A program made the translations under genes and the position numbers. DNA of 64,000 nt from assembly GCF_963169125.1 (NCBI RefSeq), contig NC_084793.1, positions 213,058,652 to 213,122,651 of the forward strand, read 5' to 3'. The notes under the pieces were generated by a model. The model was not told where the DNA came from and made no database searches. It was given only the letters and a program-made list of their open reading frames with translations. Positions within the stretch are counted from its first letter, which is position 1. Each line of letters opens with the position of its first letter. The DNA is from Humulus lupulus. Its lineage: Eukaryota; Streptophyta; Magnoliopsida; Rosales; Cannabaceae. Shown in pieces: positions 61,080 to 64,000 of this stretch.

Positions 61080-61620
61080 CCACCTCGATAGAAATCGATA
61101 AGCCTCGATGATACGGCCTCGATAACAATCGATAGACCTCGATTAGCCTCAACAGAGATAGAAAATAGTGGGGGTTTAGAGTACCTCGATAGGCCTCGAC
61201 AGGCCTCGATAGTATCTGTGTAGGTTCTGGTTTTGATTGTACCTCGATAGGCCTCGAGAGGCCTGTGATAGAATTTGGTATATTCGTATATTCTGATTTT
61301 TCATGTGCCTTGATAGACCTCGATAGAATTAGGTATATTCATATATTCTTATTTTGCATGTGCCTCGATAGGCCTCGATAATGTTAGGTATATTATGATT
61401 TTACATGAGCCTTGACAGGCCTCGAGAGGCCTCGACAATAGTGGTCTGCATCAATATTGTTTGAGACCTCGATAGGACTCGATAGTAATGGTCAACATCA
61501 AATATTGTGTGAGACCTCGACAGACCTCAATAGTTTATCTACCTTTTGATTTTTTTTTTTTTTTTTTACTTCAATGTGGGCCTCGACATGCCTTGATGGT
61601 CCTCGATATTTACCAGTTTG
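61080..61620 (+). repeat. Minisatellite built on CCTCGATAGG units
   Basis: Dozens of copies of CCTCGATAG/CCTCGACAG hexa- to decamers in irregular spacing, often paired as CCTCGATAGGCCTCGA (a partial palindrome). It lies immediately upstream of the DUF1985-type exon, probably in its leader or first intron. Confidence 0.85.
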
Positions 61621-61703
61621 TTGAAAATTGTATTTTTAACAATTTGGCAAGATTTCTTAAAAATATATTACTAACAAATTTTTTTTTGTTTTTTTTTCTA
61701 CAG

Positions 61704-62808
61704 ATGTTTGGCCTTATTGTACCGTTAGAGAATCACTTTCCTGGTCGTGTCACTTATAGGGGTAGTGCTTACATGGATACCCTTATAGAGCAATTTAGGA
61801 GGCATGGACTTATTGAACGGGCAGAGGCATGCCCGTTGGGACAGATTTTAAGGCGAAGCCCTTTAGTTTTTCTGGGGTTCTACTGCATCAGCTGATGTTG
61901 CGTAAGGTGGAAAGTAAGAAGCCTGAAGAGGGCCGGCAAAACTCTTTGTAGATTTGGGATTGCAGAGTTTGCCCTAGTTACTGAGCTGAATTTTTGGAAC
62001 ACGCCATCCCTAGATGAGTTGAGAGAGCATCTTTCAAGTGATCGAATCATCCAGGAATATTTTAATGGAGATTCGATGGTTAGTTTCAGCTAGTTGGAAG
62101 ATGCTTTGAAGGTATCGACAAACCCAGAAGATGCATTTAAGCTGGGTTTTTGCTATTTGATAGAGGGGGTACTGAATGCCCCAGAGAAGACAGCAAGCAT
62201 ATGGGGTGATTCTCTGAAGATGGTTGAAGATCTTGATTACTTTTTCAAGTATCCGTGGGGGAAGCTGTCCTTTAAGAAGGTTATTAGAGGAGTTCAGAAG
62301 GACATGCACAAGCAATTGAAACATTATGAGGAGAAGAAGAAAGAGAGTTCAAGTAAAAAATATGAGTCAAAGTATAGTTTCTATGGCTATGCTCCCACAC
62401 TTCTGTACTGGGCTTTTGAGGCCATGCCAGCTATTTGGAGTAAGTTCGGTGAGAATAGTGGGAACAAGATTCCCAGGATGCTTAATTGGGCTACAAAGAC
62501 CAATATCACTCTTTCGACAGCTGAGTTGGTTCATATGTTTGCCAAGCGTTGACTAAGTTCTACTTTATCTTGTTAAATGTCACAAATTAATTAATTAACG
62601 ATTTATTTTATTGAAGTTTTTCTGACATATGTTATACGACCATGCAGTTAGTGGTATTTTCCATACTGAAGCCACGTCCTGGTGAGGTAGTCTACTACAA
62701 TAGCCTCCCAGATGTTGATTTCAGGTTATTCCTTGGGTTGGAATCCATTGTAGTGGAGGCTTGGACTGTAGCGGAGGAAGTGGAGCCCGAGAATAAGACA
62801 GAGAAGCT
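61704..62808 (+). pseudogene. DUF1985 (PF09331)-type transposon-associated gene, broken and truncated
   Basis: An acceptor TTTTCTACAG precedes ATG 61704. The first segment (to about 61850) shifts frame, continues as FSGVLLHQLMLRKVES, shifts or stops again near 61950 (FGIAEFALVTELNFW), and then runs open to 62552 with DAFKLGFCYLIEGVL and DLDYFFKYPWGKLSF, hallmarks of the DUF1985 domain found in plant Mutator-like/Ulp1-protease transposon genes. A charged Lys/Glu/Ser stretch follows, then YGYAPTLLYWAFEAMPAIW. After a probable intron a further exon (62648-62808) reads SILKPRPGEVVYYNSLPD and is cut by an LTR-type insertion. No Ulp1 protease or transposase part lies in the window. Confidence 0.75.
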
Positions 62809-64000
62809 TGTTGGGGGTTTTATGCCCTAATTAAAACACAATTTCTTTGTAATCTCATTTTATATCAATAAAAGAATAGAAATCATTTTTTGACTCAGTC
62901 AATCACTTTGCTCACATGTTTTATTTTCATGATTATTTGTTTAATATAAACTTCTATTAAATCACGAGCATATAACTGATCGTATTTATAGTGACATAAT
63001 CACAATGGAATATAAATATGATTATATGTTCAAAATAAGTTAGTCCTAAGATTAGTCAGTGCACAAGATTTACACTGACTTGCCAATCTACGATATGATC
63101 TACTTACACATTACAGTGTTATGTTCTTTCTAGAACATTAGCAAAGTAGATAAGATCGGATGTATTTGTTACATTGGACATGACCGATATTGACAGTTGA
63201 TAAGATAAATAAGCATACTGTTATTATCTATTCTAATCATATCATATAGTTGACCATATGTCAATTCAATCTCAATTCTGAGTGGTTAATATTCTAATTG
63301 ATTGTATTATTTGAGTTCTTTAACTTGTTCGTTACTGGCTTACCCTACGGACTAGCCCATACTTACATCTTGGGAACTCGGTAGTATAATTGAGTGGGAG
63401 TGTTAATCATAGATATGAACATCTATAACTTCTGATGAAGAAGTGAAATGATGGTTTCCTTTTAGTTTGATTCAAGGTGTTAAATGATAGAGATCTCATT
63501 TCAGTAAGTAAATTAGTTTACTGAAATATCATTTACAAGGAACTAAGTGTTTTAAGGATAAAATACAATGAGGGGTAAAACGGTATTTTAGTCCCCTCTC
63601 ATTGTAGACCGTCTATAGAGGATTGAGTGACAATTATGGTTGTAACAATAGAAAATTAATAGCGTATCTATATTTGTTATAGAGCGTTCTATGAATTCAA
63701 GAGTGCAATTCCGAGTCTATAGTGGAGTCATGAGGAATTAATAAGTTAGTAAATTTATTTGTTAGATTTATGATAACTTATTGAAACTTGATTTCATAGG
63801 CCCATGGTCCCCATTGTACCTTGGATAAAATCATCTATATAGTCTCAATTAATTGATTTAATTATCAAAGTTGACCAGGTCAATTTTGGATAGTTTCATA
63901 GAGTTATGTATTTTTGAGAAGAAAAAAGAAATTATGACAGATTTATTAATTAAGATAAATTAGTATCTAAATTAATAAATAAGTTTAAATCAAGGTTGAA
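62809..64000 (+). mobile_element. LTR-type element, 5' end, running off the window
   Basis: It starts abruptly with TGTTGGGGGTTTTATGCCC inside an exon of the DUF1985-type gene and has an AATAAAAG signal at about 62867. It then continues as about 1.2 kb of AT-rich sequence without coding frames. The TG start and 'GGGTTTTATGCCCTAATTAAAA' type opening resemble plant LTRs. The end and any partner LTR are outside the window, so the class is unknown. Confidence 0.6.

Overview
This is a plant nuclear window, most likely from a eudicot. A weak impression of the Rosales (Cannabaceae-like) rests on repeat style only. It has spliced genes with GT/AG introns, AT-rich intergenic DNA, LTR retrotransposons, a mitochondrial insertion, and one intact host gene of the cinnamyl alcohol/mannitol dehydrogenase family. 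I see no bacterial operons, CRISPR arrays, rRNA or tRNA genes.

Positions 1-53 kb are a stack of nested LTR retrotransposons. Four are Ty3/gypsy elements of the Tat-like type (A, B, C, D), all with LTRs starting TGTTATCC. A is the 3' part of a + strand element (1-7811). Beyond it lies one arm of an inverted-repeat (foldback) element (about 7815-7990; other arm about 53290-53505). That foldback is split by a decayed Ty1/copia-like element (LTRs about 8000-8247 and 52775-53042). The copia element is split by minus-strand gypsy D (9505-50175, perfect 5-bp target duplication AAAAG). D contains minus-strand gypsy C (10934-24082, duplication ATATT) and plus-strand gypsy B (28074 to about 42139). By eye, LTR pairs differ least in C, more in B and most in D, which agrees with the nesting order.

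Each gypsy element has the same layout: LTR, primer site, gag, protease-RT-RNase H(-integrase), usually a tandem-repeat block, then a multi-exon gene on the OPPOSITE strand between pol and the 3' LTR. That antisense gene has its own TATA box and leader introns, a PF04195-like ('putative gypsy type transposon') domain, a basic nuclear-signal-like segment and a C-terminal coiled coil. In A its exon phases agree throughout, and the reading frame is broken only by a 20-bp tandem duplication. D has no integrase; a tandem array sits where integrase should be. B is bordered by a 560-bp direct duplication of D sequence and its 3' LTR is clipped.

Positions 53-64 kb are lower-copy DNA: a nuclear copy of mitochondrial nad6 (about 54.52-54.87 kb), an intact five-exon CAD/mannitol-dehydrogenase gene encoding 359 residues (55924-59903) with a LINE-like fragment in intron 2, a minisatellite, a broken DUF1985 transposon-type gene (61704-62808), and the start of another LTR-type element that cuts that gene and runs off the right edge.
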